64,000 nucleotides of DNA from AP-15 sp963747735 (GCA_963747735.1 CAVVGE010000007.1:372001-436000); one strand, 5' to 3'. Positions 51,164 to 62,000 are shown, counted from the first letter of the stretch. The notes: generated by a model not told the origin, from the letters alone. Numbers and translations: made by a program.

Positions 51164-52568
51164 GCGGCGAGCGGCTACTGCGCCGGCCAGCCCGAGGCCG
51201 AGCAGGGCGAGGCCCGCCGGCTCGGGGACCGGGGTCGGCGGCGGGGGCAATGTATGGTCGTGCGGCGGCAGGTACGCCACCTTCAGCGTCGTCGTATCGC
51301 TGCCGAAGCTCTCGCCGGGGACGTAATCGACCCCGTTGCCCAGTCCGGCGCCGACCAGGGTGCGGCCCTTGCAGATCGGGCAGCGCAAAGTTGCTCGTCC
51401 CGTTGCCGCCGTATTGCGTGCCGATAACGGAAAAGAGAGCTGGGTTCGCAGCGATCGACAAGATTTGCCCGTCGGCGAACATCCATCCGCTCGGCGCAAA
51501 ATTGCCGGCGAATTCGGTGATTTCGCCGAGTGTCGGCGTGTTGGGATCGAAGCCGGAGCCGCCGCTGCGAGATGGAAAGATGCCGCTGGTGGCGATCAGG
51601 TAGTTGAGCGCCAAGGACGGCTGGTCGTTGGTGACGGGCTGCCCGCCGCCGGTGCTGCCGGTGAACCCGCCGCCCGGCAAAGTGTGGACGTGCGGCGGCA
51701 GCTGTGCCACGGTGAGGGTGGTCGATTCCTCGCCGAATCTTGCGCCGAGCGGATCGGCGGTGTCGGCGCCCACCGCCGTACGGCCGCGCAAATCGGGCAA
51801 TCCGAAGGTGATCACCCCGTTGCCGCCATAGGTATTCCCGAGGATCGCGAACAGCGCCTGGTTCTGGGCGATCGAGAGCAATCGGCCGTCCGCCGGCAGC
51901 CAGCCCGCCGGCGTCGCACTGCCGGCGTAGTCGGCGATCTGGCCGAGAAAAGCAGCACTCCCGGTGTTGCCGCCACGGGTCGGGAAGGTCCCGGCGACGG
52001 CGATCATCGGTTGCAGCGGCAAAGACGGCTGCATGTTGCTGAACGGCTGGCCGCCGCCGGTGGTGCCGGTGACGCCGCCCGACGGCAGGGTGTGATCGTG
52101 CGGTGGGATTTGCGACGCGCCGAGGGTGACGGTGGACGACCCGGTGGCGGCACCGAGAATCTGCGTCGACAGGCCGAGGCCGGCACCGGCGCCGATCACC
52201 ACCCGGCCTTGGAGATTGGGCAGGGCAAAGGTGCTGGGGCCGCTGCTGCCGTAGGTATAGCCGAGCAAGCTGAACAGCGCCGGGTTCTGGGCGATCGGGA
52301 GCAGCTGCCCTTGCGCCGCCTCGCCGCCGCCCGGAGCAAAATTGCCGGCAAAATCATAAACAAAGCCAAGCGTGTCGCCAATGGCGGAGCCGTTGCCTCC
52401 GAAGTCGGGAAAGATCCCGGTAAGCGGCACGACCTCGGTCACTGCAAGGGAAGGCTGAAAATTGTCGAAGGGCAGGCCGAGGCCGGTCGATCCGGTGACC
52501 GCCGCCGAGGCGGAAGCCGCCATGGCCAGCGCCGCCGTCGCGGTCGCGGTCGTCAACAGCGTCTTCAA
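51155..52568 (-). pseudogene. Three phage-tail-collar domains plus PEP-CTERM signal, one frameshift
   Basis: A secreted protein of about 470 residues. TTG 52568 follows GGAGGGGG. The signal peptide is residues 1-23. Three successive tail-collar-like domains (microcystin-dependent MdpB style) each contain GWxxADGxxLxI, then YGGNGxxxFxLPDLxGR, then PPHDHTLPxGG-type segments. In the third domain an extra C near 51371 breaks the frame. Past it the other frame reads RTLVGAGLGNGVDYVPGES and ends PVPEPAGLALLGLGLAGAV-AARRLR, a canonical PEP-CTERM signal. The combination of collar domains with exosortase sorting is unusual. Its stop overlaps the end of the convergent dioxygenase gene. Confidence 0.82.
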
Positions 52569-52601
52569 GACCCCCTCCGTGCCGGTGCGGCCGTGGCACA
52601 G

Positions 52602-52607
52602 ATTATA
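52602..52607 (-). promoter_or_regulatory. -10 box of the collar/PEP-CTERM gene
   Basis: A perfect TATAAT on the minus strand, 33 bp upstream of the TTG start, with TGGCAA in a weak -35 position 17 bp further. No -24/-12 element is present, unlike the other PEP-CTERM genes. Confidence 0.5.
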
Positions 52608-52751
52608 CGCCTATGGTTAACGGATTGCCAGCGAACCGGCTTTCCTCCCCCGCGTCGATCTCCGAGACCGCCAAAGCGCCGTATCCGGTTGCCCTCGGAC
52701 CGTTTGCGCGAGCAAAATCCGCGAGCGGGATTCGCCCGGAAGGAGCGCCAG

Positions 52752-53972
52752 ATGAAAGAAGGCCATCGCTTTGTCGATTGCGACATGCACATCATGGAGC
52801 CGACCGATCTGTTCGACCGGTATCTCGACCCGGCGTTCAAATCGCGGGTCACCTCGTCGCTGCGCCCGGTCGATGGCGGCGCCACCGGCATGCGGCGGCG
52901 GCCGTTGTGGTTTTTCGACGGGACGCCGACCAGCAATGACGGCAACATCTCGCAATACAATCGCATTCGCGGCCCGCTCGTCTCCGGCCGCGCCAACGCG
53001 CACGTCAATTTCGCGGTCGAGCGTGGCTATGACGCCGAGGCGCAAATCATCGGCATGCAGATGGAAGGGATCGACATCGCCGTGCTGTTCCCGACCGCCG
53101 GCCTCGCCTTTCTGGCGCGCGACAACATGGACCCGCAATTCTCGGCCGCGATCTGCCGTGCCTATAACGACTGGCTGCACGACTTTATCCAGCACAGCCC
53201 CGACCAGCTCAAGATGGCGGCGATGCTGCCGGTCCACGACGTCAACCTCGCCTGCCAGGAACTCTATCGCTGCGTCAAGGAATACGGTGCGGTCGGCGCC
53301 TTTGTTCGGCCCAATTACGTCAACGGCCGGTATTGGCATTCGACCTATTGGGACCCGCTCTACGGCATGCTGCAGGAGATGCGCATTCCGCTGTGCTTTC
53401 ACGAAGGCACCGGCTCGTATTATTCGACGATCGAGCCGCGCTTTGGCGAAAACCGCTTTATGCGCCATGTCGCGAGCCACTCGACCGAGATGCAATTGGC
53501 ATTGATCGCGCTGATGCTCGGCGGCATCTTCGAATTCTACCCGCGCCTCAAGGTCGCGTTTCTCGAAGCGCAAAGCTGGTGGGTGCCGGGGCTCCTCGGC
53601 CGGATCGAATGGGATTTGCGCCAGCACCACGACGCCGACGCGCCCTACTTGAAGCTCTCGCCGTTCGAATACTGGCAGCGCAACTGCTTTTCGGCGATCG
53701 AGAGCGGCGAGCGCGAGGTCGGCGCCACGGTCGAGCTCCTGGGCGGGGCCGACAACATCTGCGTGTCGAGCGATTTCCCGCATTTCGATTCGAGCTTTCC
53801 CGAGGTGTCGAGCCGGGTATTGCACAATTCGAGCATCACCCCGGATATCGGCGGCAAGATCCTCGGCGGCGGGGCGCGCCTCTACGGTTTTGGCGAGGAG
53901 GATTTCGCCAAGGCCGCGGCCGCCGCGAACCGCCGCGACAACATCCGCGGAGAGGGCATGGCGCGGGCATAG
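52752..53972 (+). CDS. Amidohydrolase-2 family protein
   Basis: A 406-residue metal-dependent hydrolase or decarboxylase (PF04909). ATG 52752 follows GGAGCG. It has the N-terminal metal motif VDCDMHIMEP (His13), His in CFHEGTG, and the late Asp in SSDFPHFDSSFPE. The family includes 2-hydroxy-acid and meta-cleavage decarboxylases that work after ring cleavage, in keeping with the dioxygenase and transport genes around it. The exact substrate is not evident. It is 60 bp before the ABC substrate-binding gene on the same strand. Confidence 0.87.
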   Translation: MKEGHRFVDCDMHIMEPTDLFDRYLDPAFKSRVTSSLRPVDGGATGMRRRPLWFFDGTPTSNDGNISQYNRIRGPLVSGRANAHVNFAVERGYDAEAQIIGMQMEGIDIAVLFPTAGLAFLARDNMDPQFSAAICRAYNDWLHDFIQHSPDQLKMAAMLPVHDVNLACQELYRCVKEYGAVGAFVRPNYVNGRYWHSTYWDPLYGMLQEMRIPLCFHEGTGSYYSTIEPRFGENRFMRHVASHSTEMQLALIALMLGGIFEFYPRLKVAFLEAQSWWVPGLLGRIEWDLRQHHDADAPYLKLSPFEYWQRNCFSAIESGEREVGATVELLGGADNICVSSDFPHFDSSFPEVSSRVLHNSSITPDIGGKILGGGARLYGFGEEDFAKAAAAANRRDNIRGEGMARA

Positions 53973-54032
53973 CTGCGCCGCCGCGGGCGGCCAAAAATCG
54001 AACGGGCCAAAAATCGAACAGGGAGGATGTCG

Positions 54033-55228
54033 ATGGGACGGAAGAACAGCCGGGCTCGCGGCGGCGCTGGCCGGGCACGGCGCTCGCCACGGCGCCGGCA
54101 TCGGCGCAGACGATCAAGATCGGCCTGATCAACAGCTATTCGGGGTTTGTCGCGCAGGTCTCCGACCAGGCGCAGAAGGGCATCGACCTCTATGTCAAAC
54201 TGCACGAGAAGGACCTGCCGCCCGGCGTCAAGCTCCAGATCCTGCGCCGCGACGACACCTCGAACCCGCAGGTCGGCAAGCGCCTGGCGCAGGAGCTGAT
54301 CACCCGCGACCATGTCCAGCTGTTGGCCGGCATCACCTTGTCGCCGGTTGCCGCCGCGGTCGCACCCCTGACCAAAGAAGCGAAGGTGCCGCTGGTCTTG
54401 ACCAACGCCGCCGCCGGCGTCGCGATCCCGCGTCTCTCCCCCTATATCGTGCGCGTCACCTTCACGCTCTGGCAGGAAGCTTACCCGATGGGCAAATGGG
54501 CGGCCGAGCAGGGCTGGAAAACCGGCTATACCTCGGTCACCGACTTTATCGCCGGGCATGACGCCGAGGCCGCCTTTACCAAGGCGTTTACCGACGCCGG
54601 CGGCAAGATGCTCGGCGCCGACCGGTTTCCGCCGTCCAACCCCGACTTCACCCCGTTTGTGCGACGCATCAAGGACGCCAAGCCGCAAGTCGTCTTTATC
54701 TTCGTCCCGGCCGGGACCCAGGCGACGGCGATGATGCGGGCGGTCACCGATCTCGGTCTGCGCGAGGCCGGGATTCACATCGCCGCGCCGCAGGATTTGG
54801 TGCCCGACGAGGAATTGCCGAATATGGGCGACGCACCCTTGGGCCTGATCACCGCCGGCACCTATTCGATCGCCGGCAAACGTCCGGCCAACACCGCCTT
54901 TCTCGCCGAGTGGAAAAAGGCCTATGGCGACAAATCGATCCCCGATTTCTTCTCGGTCGATGGCTGGGACGGGATGAACATGATCTTCGACATGATCAAG
55001 GCAACGAAGGGCAATTTCACCGCCGACCAGGCGATGGCGTTCTTCTCGCACTGGAAAGACCCGCAGAGCCCGAGGGGCCCGATCTCGATCGACCCCGCCA
55101 CCCGCGACATCGTCCAGAACATCTACATCCGCCGCGTCGAAAAGGTCGCGGGCCAGCTCGAAAACGTCGAGATCGCCACCATCCCCAACGTCAAAGACCC
55201 GTGGAAGGAGCTGAACCCGGCAAAGTAG
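54033..55228 (+). CDS. ABC transporter substrate-binding protein (branched-chain amino acid/aromatic type), frameshifts in the signal peptide
   Basis: A periplasmic binding protein of about 395 residues (PF13458 type). The mature part is intact: IKIGLINSYSGFVAQVSDQA, then RDDTSNPQVGKRLAQELI, then PQVVFIFVPAGTQATAMM. ATG 54033 is preceded by GGGAGG. The signal peptide is broken. MGRKNSR is in one frame, LAAALAG in the next, and TALATAPASAQ in the third, so two surplus bases lie at about 54056-54078. Without correction the protein could not be exported. It precedes LivH/LivM-type permease genes, separated by an inverted repeat and a small nuclease gene. Confidence 0.85.
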
Positions 55229-55373
55229 TCGGGAACGGAGTTGTAGGCTGTTTTTATCTCCATGGCCCGGCCTGGCCACACGGCTGTCCGGTTCGGGATT
55301 TCTCGGGACCGTCACGGCAGCACGCATAGCCTCTTGTAACCATTGGTCTCCCGCGGCCGGACATCATCCCCCG

Positions 55374-55461
55374 TGGCCGGACTTGATCCGGCCATCCACG
55401 CCTTCTCCACGCGCTCAGACCGACGGAAAGAAGACGTGGATGCGCGGATCAAGTCCGCGCA
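55374..55461. repeat. Inverted repeat (MITE-like)
   Basis: Arms TGGCCGGACTTGATCCGG... (55374-55404) and its near complement (55431-55461) pair over about 27 of 31 positions. The gap 55229-55587 holds no gene otherwise. It lies between the substrate-binding gene and the GIY-YIG gene, inside what would be the transport operon. Confidence 0.65.
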
Positions 55462-55587
55462 AGGGGGATCCGAAATTGCATCGACCTCGACGCAAACAAC
55501 CGTTTTTTCCAACCGGACAGCCGTGAACTCGACCCGGCCACCCACGAAGATCTTCCGGCACCTCGGTGATTGTCGGCGGGGCCTGCT

Positions 55588-55866
55588 GTGACCAAGGGCG
55601 GATGGGTTTACATCATGACCAATCGCCCGAACGGCACCCTCTATGTCGGTACGACAACGAACCTTGCCCGACGGGTATGGGAACACCGATCTGAGTTGGC
55701 GGACGAATTTACCAAGAAATACGGCTTGCACCGGCTCGTCTGCGCTGAGCGCCATGAAGACATTCTCGCTGCAGAGCAGCGCGAGCTGAACATCAAACAC
55801 TGGTCGCGTGCATGGAAGGTTGTCTTGATTCTGAAAGCCAACCCCGCGTTGGGAGGATCTTTATGA
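55588..55866 (+). CDS. GIY-YIG nuclease domain protein
   Basis: A 92-residue stand-alone GIY-YIG protein of the UvrC/YhbQ-like family. Motif parts are VYIMTNRPNGTLYVGTT (residues 7-23), Arg28 in LARRVWEH, and the Glu-bearing segment AAEQRELNIKHWSRAWKV. GTG 55588 is preferred over an upstream GTG. Members act on nucleic acid ends, often in repair. It interrupts the substrate-binding/permease gene order and so looks inserted. Confidence 0.87.
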   Translation: MTKGGWVYIMTNRPNGTLYVGTTTNLARRVWEHRSELADEFTKKYGLHRLVCAERHEDILAAEQRELNIKHWSRAWKVVLILKANPALGGSL

Positions 55867-55976
55867 TCGCCTTGCTTGAAAGCGGACGACCGGCTCAGGC
55901 CCGGCCGAGGGGAGGCACGGTCGCTTCCGATCCACAGAGTTCTCTATCGTCGAGTTGCTTCCGGAGTAGATAGCCG

Positions 55977-56846
55977 ATGGGCGTCCTCTCCCCCGCCTTC
56001 GGCATTCTTTTCGACGGCCTCGCCTTTGGCATGGTGCTGTATCTGATTTCGGTCGGGTTGTCGGTGACGATGGGGATGATGGGGTTTGTCAATCTGGCGC
56101 ATGGCGCGTTTGCCATGGCTGGCGGCTATGTCGTGACGGGGATCATGCTGCGCTGGAATGTGCCGTTTGCGGCCGCGCTCGTCGCGGCGGCGGTGGCGGT
56201 CGGGCTGGCGAGCCTGCCGTTCGAGCGGCTGCTGTACCGGCGTCTTTACGGCCAGAGCGAACTCGACCAGGTGTTGCTGACGATGGGTCTCGTCTTTATG
56301 GCAACGGCGGCGGCGCATTACCTGTTCGGGCCGAACCAGCAGCCCTTGCGCCTGCCGGCAACCCTCCTCGGCGGGATCGATTTCGGTTTTGGCAAGGTGC
56401 CGATTTATCGCGCGCTGCTGATCGGTTGCGGTGCGGTATTGGTAACGGCGCTGTGGCTCGGGATCGGGCGCAGCCGCTTTGGCGCGATGATCCGTGCTGC
56501 CGTGGACAATCTGCGCATGGCGCAGTCGATCGGCATCGATACGGGGCGGCTTTTCAGCGCGACCTTCGCGCTGGGGTGCGGGCTCGCGGCCCTCGGCGGC
56601 GGCCTCGGCTCGGATCTGCTGACGATCGATCCCAACTACGCGCTCAACAACCTCGTCTATTTTCTGATCGTCGTCGCGATCGGCGGGCTCGGCAGCATCA
56701 GCGGGCCGTTTTTCGCGGCGATGCTGATTGGCGTTGCCGACACCGCCTGCAAATATCTGGTGCCGCAATTCGGCGCCTTTTTTATCTATGCGGTGGCGAT
56801 GGCGATCCTGTTGTGGCGGCCGCGCGGGCTGTTGGGCCGGGCATGA
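55977..56846 (+). CDS. livH: Branched-chain amino acid ABC transporter permease (LivH-type)
   Basis: A 289-residue inner-membrane permease with about eight TM segments. Start ATG 55977 follows CCGGAG. Conserved LivH parts: GLSVTMGMMGFVNLAHGAFAMAGGY, and ALNNLVYFLIVVAIGGLGSISGPFFAAM near the C-terminus (EAA-like loop). It pairs with LivM (overlap ATGA) to form the channel for branched-chain amino acids or aromatic acids. No ATPase gene (livG/livF) follows. Confidence 0.88.
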   Translation: MGVLSPAFGILFDGLAFGMVLYLISVGLSVTMGMMGFVNLAHGAFAMAGGYVVTGIMLRWNVPFAAALVAAAVAVGLASLPFERLLYRRLYGQSELDQVLLTMGLVFMATAAAHYLFGPNQQPLRLPATLLGGIDFGFGKVPIYRALLIGCGAVLVTALWLGIGRSRFGAMIRAAVDNLRMAQSIGIDTGRLFSATFALGCGLAALGGGLGSDLLTIDPNYALNNLVYFLIVVAIGGLGSISGPFFAAMLIGVADTACKYLVPQFGAFFIYAVAMAILLWRPRGLLGRA

Positions 56847-57850
56847 GCCGATCGGCGCTTGCCCGCGCGACGACCGAGGCATTTGCCGCCCGCCACCGTT
56901 TCCACCCGATCGAGGCCCTGCCCTGGCTCGCTGCGATCGCCGCCTATTTCGCCTTTCCGGGCTATCGGCCCCTCGCCGCGCAAATCTTTGCGACGATCCT
57001 TTTTGCGCTGTCGGCAGATCTGGTGCTGGGCTATGCCGGGATCGTGACCTTGGGCCAGGCGGCGTTCTTTGGCGCCGGCGGCTATACCGCGGGGCTGCTG
57101 GCCGTCCATGGCTGGGGCGAGCCGGTGATCGGCCTGTGCGCCGCCGCCGCGACGGCGGCATTGGCCGGGCTGCTGAGCGGGCTCGTCATCCTGCGCAGCA
57201 CCGGGCTTGCGCTGTTGATGCAGACATTGGTGGTCGCTGCGATGCTGGGCGAGGCGGCAAACAAGGCCTCCTTCGTCACCGGTGGCGACGACGGGCTGCA
57301 GGGGATGCAGGTAGCGCCGGTCCTCGGCCGGTTCCCGTTCGACCTCTTCGGCCGGACCGCGTTCTGCTATTGCCTCGTCGTGCTGCTCCTGTGCTGGCTT
57401 TTCGTGCGGCGCATCGTCCATTCGCCTTTTGGCCGCTCGCTCGTCGGGATCCGCGAGAATGTCGCGCGGATGCACGCGATCGGCGCCCCGGTGTTTCGCC
57501 GGCGCCTCGTCGCCTACACGATCTCGGCCGCGCTCGCCGGCGTCTCGGGCGCGCTCGTCGCCCAGACGACAGCCTTTGTCGGGCTCGATTCGTTGAGCCT
57601 CGAGCGTTCCGGCACGGTGCTGATCATGCTGATCATCGGCGGCGTCGGCCGGCTCTACGGCGCCTTTATCGGCGTGCCGCTCTACATGATCGCACAGGAC
57701 CGTTTCTCCACGGTCGAGCCGGTCTACTGGTATTTCTGGATCGGCCTCTTGATGGTCGGGGTCGTGCTCTTCGCCCGCGGCGGCATCCTCGGCCTCTTCA
57801 CCCGCCTGCGCCGGCCTTGGGCGGGGGGACGGCAGGAAAGCGGGGTTTGA
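56843..57850 (+). CDS. livM: Branched-chain amino acid ABC transporter permease (LivM-type)
   Basis: A 335-residue permease with ATG 56843 overlapping the livH stop. LivM features: SADLVLGYAGIVTLGQAAFFGAGGY, and the conserved cytoplasmic loop GRSLVGIRENVARMHAIG, then IIGGVGRLYGAFIGVPLY. About nine TM segments. Its end overlaps the convergent LLM gene by 53 bp. The ATPase subunits must be encoded elsewhere or the system is incomplete. Confidence 0.88.
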   Translation: MSRSALARATTEAFAARHRFHPIEALPWLAAIAAYFAFPGYRPLAAQIFATILFALSADLVLGYAGIVTLGQAAFFGAGGYTAGLLAVHGWGEPVIGLCAAAATAALAGLLSGLVILRSTGLALLMQTLVVAAMLGEAANKASFVTGGDDGLQGMQVAPVLGRFPFDLFGRTAFCYCLVVLLLCWLFVRRIVHSPFGRSLVGIRENVARMHAIGAPVFRRRLVAYTISAALAGVSGALVAQTTAFVGLDSLSLERSGTVLIMLIIGGVGRLYGAFIGVPLYMIAQDRFSTVEPVYWYFWIGLLMVGVVLFARGGILGLFTRLRRPWAGGRQESGV

Positions 57851-58880
57851 CTGCCTCGCACAGGAGCCGCATCGCATTTACGACCTTGTCGTGCGGGACG
57901 AGGCCGCCGCAATTCAGCTCGGCGAGGATGCCGCTGAGCCCGATCTCGGTCTGCAATGCCTCGAGCTTGTCAGCGATCCGGCCGGGCGTCCCGATCAGCG
58001 CATTCTTTTCGACCGCGTCCTCATAGCTGCGGCGGCGCAATTCGTGCACCCGCCGCATGCGGCGCTCGGCGGTCACCGGATCGACCAGTCTTGCCGCCCC
58101 CTCCAGCAAATTCGCCTGCTCATGGTAGAAATGCATGATGCTGTCGTGCGGCTCGGCGCGGGCCGCTTCCTCGGTTTCGGCGAGGTAGGTCGGCGCCGAG
58201 ACGTAGACCTCGCCGCGTCCGGGGTGACCGGCCGCTTCCCAGGCGTCATGATAGCTGCGGACCTGCAGGGCGAGATCGGACCAGCTGGTATGGCGCACCG
58301 AGGCAAAGACCGGCATGCCGCGGCGGCCGATCGCCGGGAAGGTGTCGGGCGTGCTGGCGGCAATGCGAATCGGCGGTGTCGGTTTTTGATAAGGCTTCGG
58401 CACCAGGCTCACATCCTTGAAATGGTGGTAGGTGCCGTCATAGGAAAAGGTCGGCTCGGTCCAGGCGCGCTGCACCACATCGAGGATTTCGCGAAACCGC
58501 GCCTGGCTCTCGGCATAGGAGACGCCGTAGGCCGCGTAGGTCTGCGCGACCCCGCTGCGCCCGACGCCAAAGATCAGCCGGCCGTGGCTCAGCTGGTCGA
58601 CGGTCGCGGCCTCTTCGGCGAGACGCAGCGGATGGCACAGCGGCAGCACCTGCACCGCGATCCCGATCTTGATCCGCCGGGTGCGCGCGGCGATCGCGCT
58701 GGCGATGCTGAGCGGCGCCGACAACAACGACCGCCGCGGCTCGAAATGCAATTCGGCGAGCCACATCACGTCGAGCCCGAGCCGCTCGGCGGCATCGACC
58801 TGCTCCATCGCCTCGTCAAAGGCTGCGCTCTCGCTCCGCCCCGGCAATGACGGAAACTCGTGGAACATGCCGAATTCCAT
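57798..58880 (-). CDS. LLM class flavin-dependent oxidoreductase
   Basis: A 360-residue luciferase-like monooxygenase. ATG 58880 opens MEFGMFHEFPSLPGRSE. Conserved parts are VMWLAELHFEPRRSLLSAP, RIKIGIAVQVLPLCHPLRLAEE, and QLSHGRLIFGVGRSG. Unlike the gene at 12110 it is uninterrupted. The two share the fold but not close sequence. It is convergent with livM. The substrate is unknown. Confidence 0.9.
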   Translation of the reverse strand: MEFGMFHEFPSLPGRSESAAFDEAMEQVDAAERLGLDVMWLAELHFEPRRSLLSAPLSIASAIAARTRRIKIGIAVQVLPLCHPLRLAEEAATVDQLSHGRLIFGVGRSGVAQTYAAYGVSYAESQARFREILDVVQRAWTEPTFSYDGTYHHFKDVSLVPKPYQKPTPPIRIAASTPDTFPAIGRRGMPVFASVRHTSWSDLALQVRSYHDAWEAAGHPGRGEVYVSAPTYLAETEEAARAEPHDSIMHFYHEQANLLEGAARLVDPVTAERRMRRVHELRRRSYEDAVEKNALIGTPGRIADKLEALQTEIGLSGILAELNCGGLVPHDKVVNAMRLLCEAVKPRFPAVPPPKAGAGG

Positions 58881-59067
58881 GTCGCATTCCTCTTTGATTT
58901 TCGGCGCAACCTAACCAAGCCCGGGCGCCCGCGCCAAGCCCCTCCCGACAGAACCCAGCCTGAGATCGCCAAACGATTACGGGTTGCACAGCCCGCAGCC
59001 CTCGCAACAGCCCCGGCAGTCAGGTCAAGAAATTCTACCAGCCGCGCTCCCTTCAACCCCAGGAGGG

Positions 59068-62000
59068 TCAGGGCGGGGCATGATCCGCCCTTTCGGGTGC
59101 CTTGGCATCGCCGGCAATGCGCGGCGGGCGGCGGCGGAACCACCCGCTGCTGCGCTCGCGCAAGGTCTGGAACGTGACGTAGAGCAGCGGGATCACAAAC
59201 AGCCCGATCGCGCTCGCCGCAATCATCCCGGCGAAGACCGGGGTGCCGACCGAATGGCGGCTGATTTCGGCGGCACCCTGGGCGACGACCAGCGGAAAGA
59301 CGCCGAGGATAAAGGCGAACGAGGTCATCACCACCGCGCGAAACCGCATCCGCGCGCCGAGCACGGCCGCTTCCCGGATGTCCTTGCCCCGCTCGCGCTG
59401 GTCCTTGGCAAACTCGACGATCAGGATGCCGTTCTTGGCCGACATCGCGATCAGCACGACGAGGCCGATCTCGGCATAGAGGTCGAGCGCGACGTGGAGC
59501 AGCAGGATGCCGATAAAGGCCCCCAGCACGCCGATCGGCACCGAGATCAGCACCGGGACCGGGATCATCCAGCTTTCATAAAGGCCGACCAGGAACAGGA
59601 ACGCAAAGAGGATCGCCAGCCCGAGGATCGCTCCGGTCTGGCCCGCCGCCGCGACTTGCTGATAGGCGGTGCCGGTCCACTCGTAGCTAAAGCCGGGGGG
59701 CAGGGTTTTGGCCGAGACCTCGGACATCGCCGCCAGCGCCGCACCGGACGAGGTGCCCGGCGACGGGCTGCCCTGGATCGAGATCGCGCGATAGTTGTTG
59801 TAGCGCGTGATGACCTGCGGCCCGACGACGATGCCGGCATGGGCGATCGAGGCCAACGGCACCGTGCCGCCGGTTTTGTTGCGAATATAGATCCGCCATA
59901 GTGACGAGATATCGCTGCGATTGGCCGCCTCTCCTTGAATATTGACCTGCCAGACCCGACCGTAAAGATTAAAATTGTTGACGTAGACTCCGCCTAGTGT
60001 CGCCTGCAATGCGTTAAAAACCTCGCTCATGTTGAGCCCGAGAGCCTGTGCCTTCGCACGATCGATATTCAAGTAAATGGATGGATTGCTGGCCGTAAAG
60101 GTGGAGAAGACGCGCGTCAGGCGTGGATCGCGATTGGCGGCGGCGAGCAATCCCTGCATGACGCTGTTCATCGCAGCCGGCTCCTGGCCTTCGAGGCCCT
60201 CGAGCTGGTATTCGAACCCTCCGGTCGTCGAGAGCCCGATTATCGGCGGCAGGTTGAACGGGATTACGGTGGCGGCGCGGATCTCCTGGCCTTCGCGAAA
60301 AACGCGCGCGATCAATGCCTGCGCCGAATTGGCCGCGCCCTTTCGGTCGGCGAACGGCTTCAGGGTCGGCACGACAAACGCCGCGTTCGGCTCGTTGACG
60401 CCGTCGATGATCGAAAACCCGATGATCGCGAAAATGTTCTGCACCTGCGGCATCGCCCGCAACATCGCTTCGATGCGCTTTGCCACGTCGCCGGTGCGCG
60501 AGACCGAGGCGCCGTCGGGCAGCTGCACCGCGATAAAGAAGGCACCCTGGTCCTCCTCGGGCAGAAACCCGGTGGGGGTGCGCCCCGACAGCACATAGAT
60601 CGCCGCCGCCGCAGCCAGCACCGCGACGATCCCGAGGACCGATACGCGCACTAGGCGGCCGACGATCGCGGCATAGCCGTCGCGGACATTGTCGATGCGC
60701 CGCAACACCCAGCCCATGACGCCGCGCCGCGGGCCGCTATGGCGCAGGAACACCGCGCACAATGCCGGCGACAAGGTCAGCGCGTTCAGCGCCGAGATCG
60801 CCATCGCGACGCTGATCGTCACCGCGAACTGGCGGAACAATGTCCCCGATACGCCGGGGATGAACGCGATCGGCACAAACACCGAAAACAGCACCAGCGT
60901 AATCGCGACGATCGGGCCGGTGATCTCGGCCATGGCTTTTTTTGTCGCCTCGGCCGGTGACAATTCGGGCCCTTCTTCCATGACCCGCTCGACATTCTCG
61001 ACAACCACGATCGCGTCATCGACCAAAATGCCGATCGCCAGCACCATCGCCAACAGCGAGATCGTGTTGGCGGAATAGCCCATCATCAGCAGCACCGCGA
61101 AGGTGCCGATCAGGCTGACCGGCACCGCGATGGCGGGGATCACGGTAGCGCGCAACGTCCCGAGAAACAGGAAGACGACGATCACCACCAGGATAAAGGC
61201 GATGACGAGCGTGATCAGGACGTCGTGGATCGTATCGAAGACAAAGGTCGTCGTGTCATAATTGACGAGATATTTGAGACCGGGCGGAAAGCGCTGGCTC
61301 AACCGGTCGAGGTTGGCGCGCACCAGATTCGCGGTCGCGACGGCGTTGGCGCCGGGCGACAGATAGATGCCGATCGCGACGGCCGGCTTGCCGTTGAGGC
61401 GGGCCTCGATATCCTCGTTCTGCGCGCCGAGCTCGACCCGCGCGACGTCCTTTACGCGCAACAGCGAGCCATTGGGATTGGCACGCAGCACGATGTTGCC
61501 GAACTGCTCGGGTGTGACCAGACGGCCCTGCGTCTGCACATTCATCTGAAATTGCTGGCTCGGGCCAATCGGGCGCGCGCCGATGCGACCGACCGGGGCC
61601 ACGACGTTCTGCGCCTGGACCGCCGCGACCACATCGGCCGGCGTCATTTGCAAATTATTGAGCCGGTTGATGTCGAACCAGATGCGCATCGAATAGTTCA
61701 ACGCGCCAAAGATGCGCGCCTGCCCGACCCCGGGCGTGCGCGACAACACGTCGAGCACGTTTATAATTGCGTAGTTCGTAATAAACAGCGGATCCTGCTT
61801 GCCGGTTTCGCTGTAGAGCATGATGAATTGCAGGACCGCGGATGATTTCTTTTGAACCGTCAGCCCTTCCAGCTGGACTTCGGCAGGCAGCTGCGACAGC
61901 GCGGTCTGGACGCGGTTGTTGACGTTGACCGTGTCGATATCGGGGTTGCTGCCGAGATCGAAGCTGACCGTCAGGTTGTAGCTGCCGTCATTGCCGCTGG

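Noticed and set aside
51155..52568. Collar domains as evidence for a prophage
   Set aside because: No other phage genes are in the window, and the gene has a signal peptide and PEP-CTERM end.
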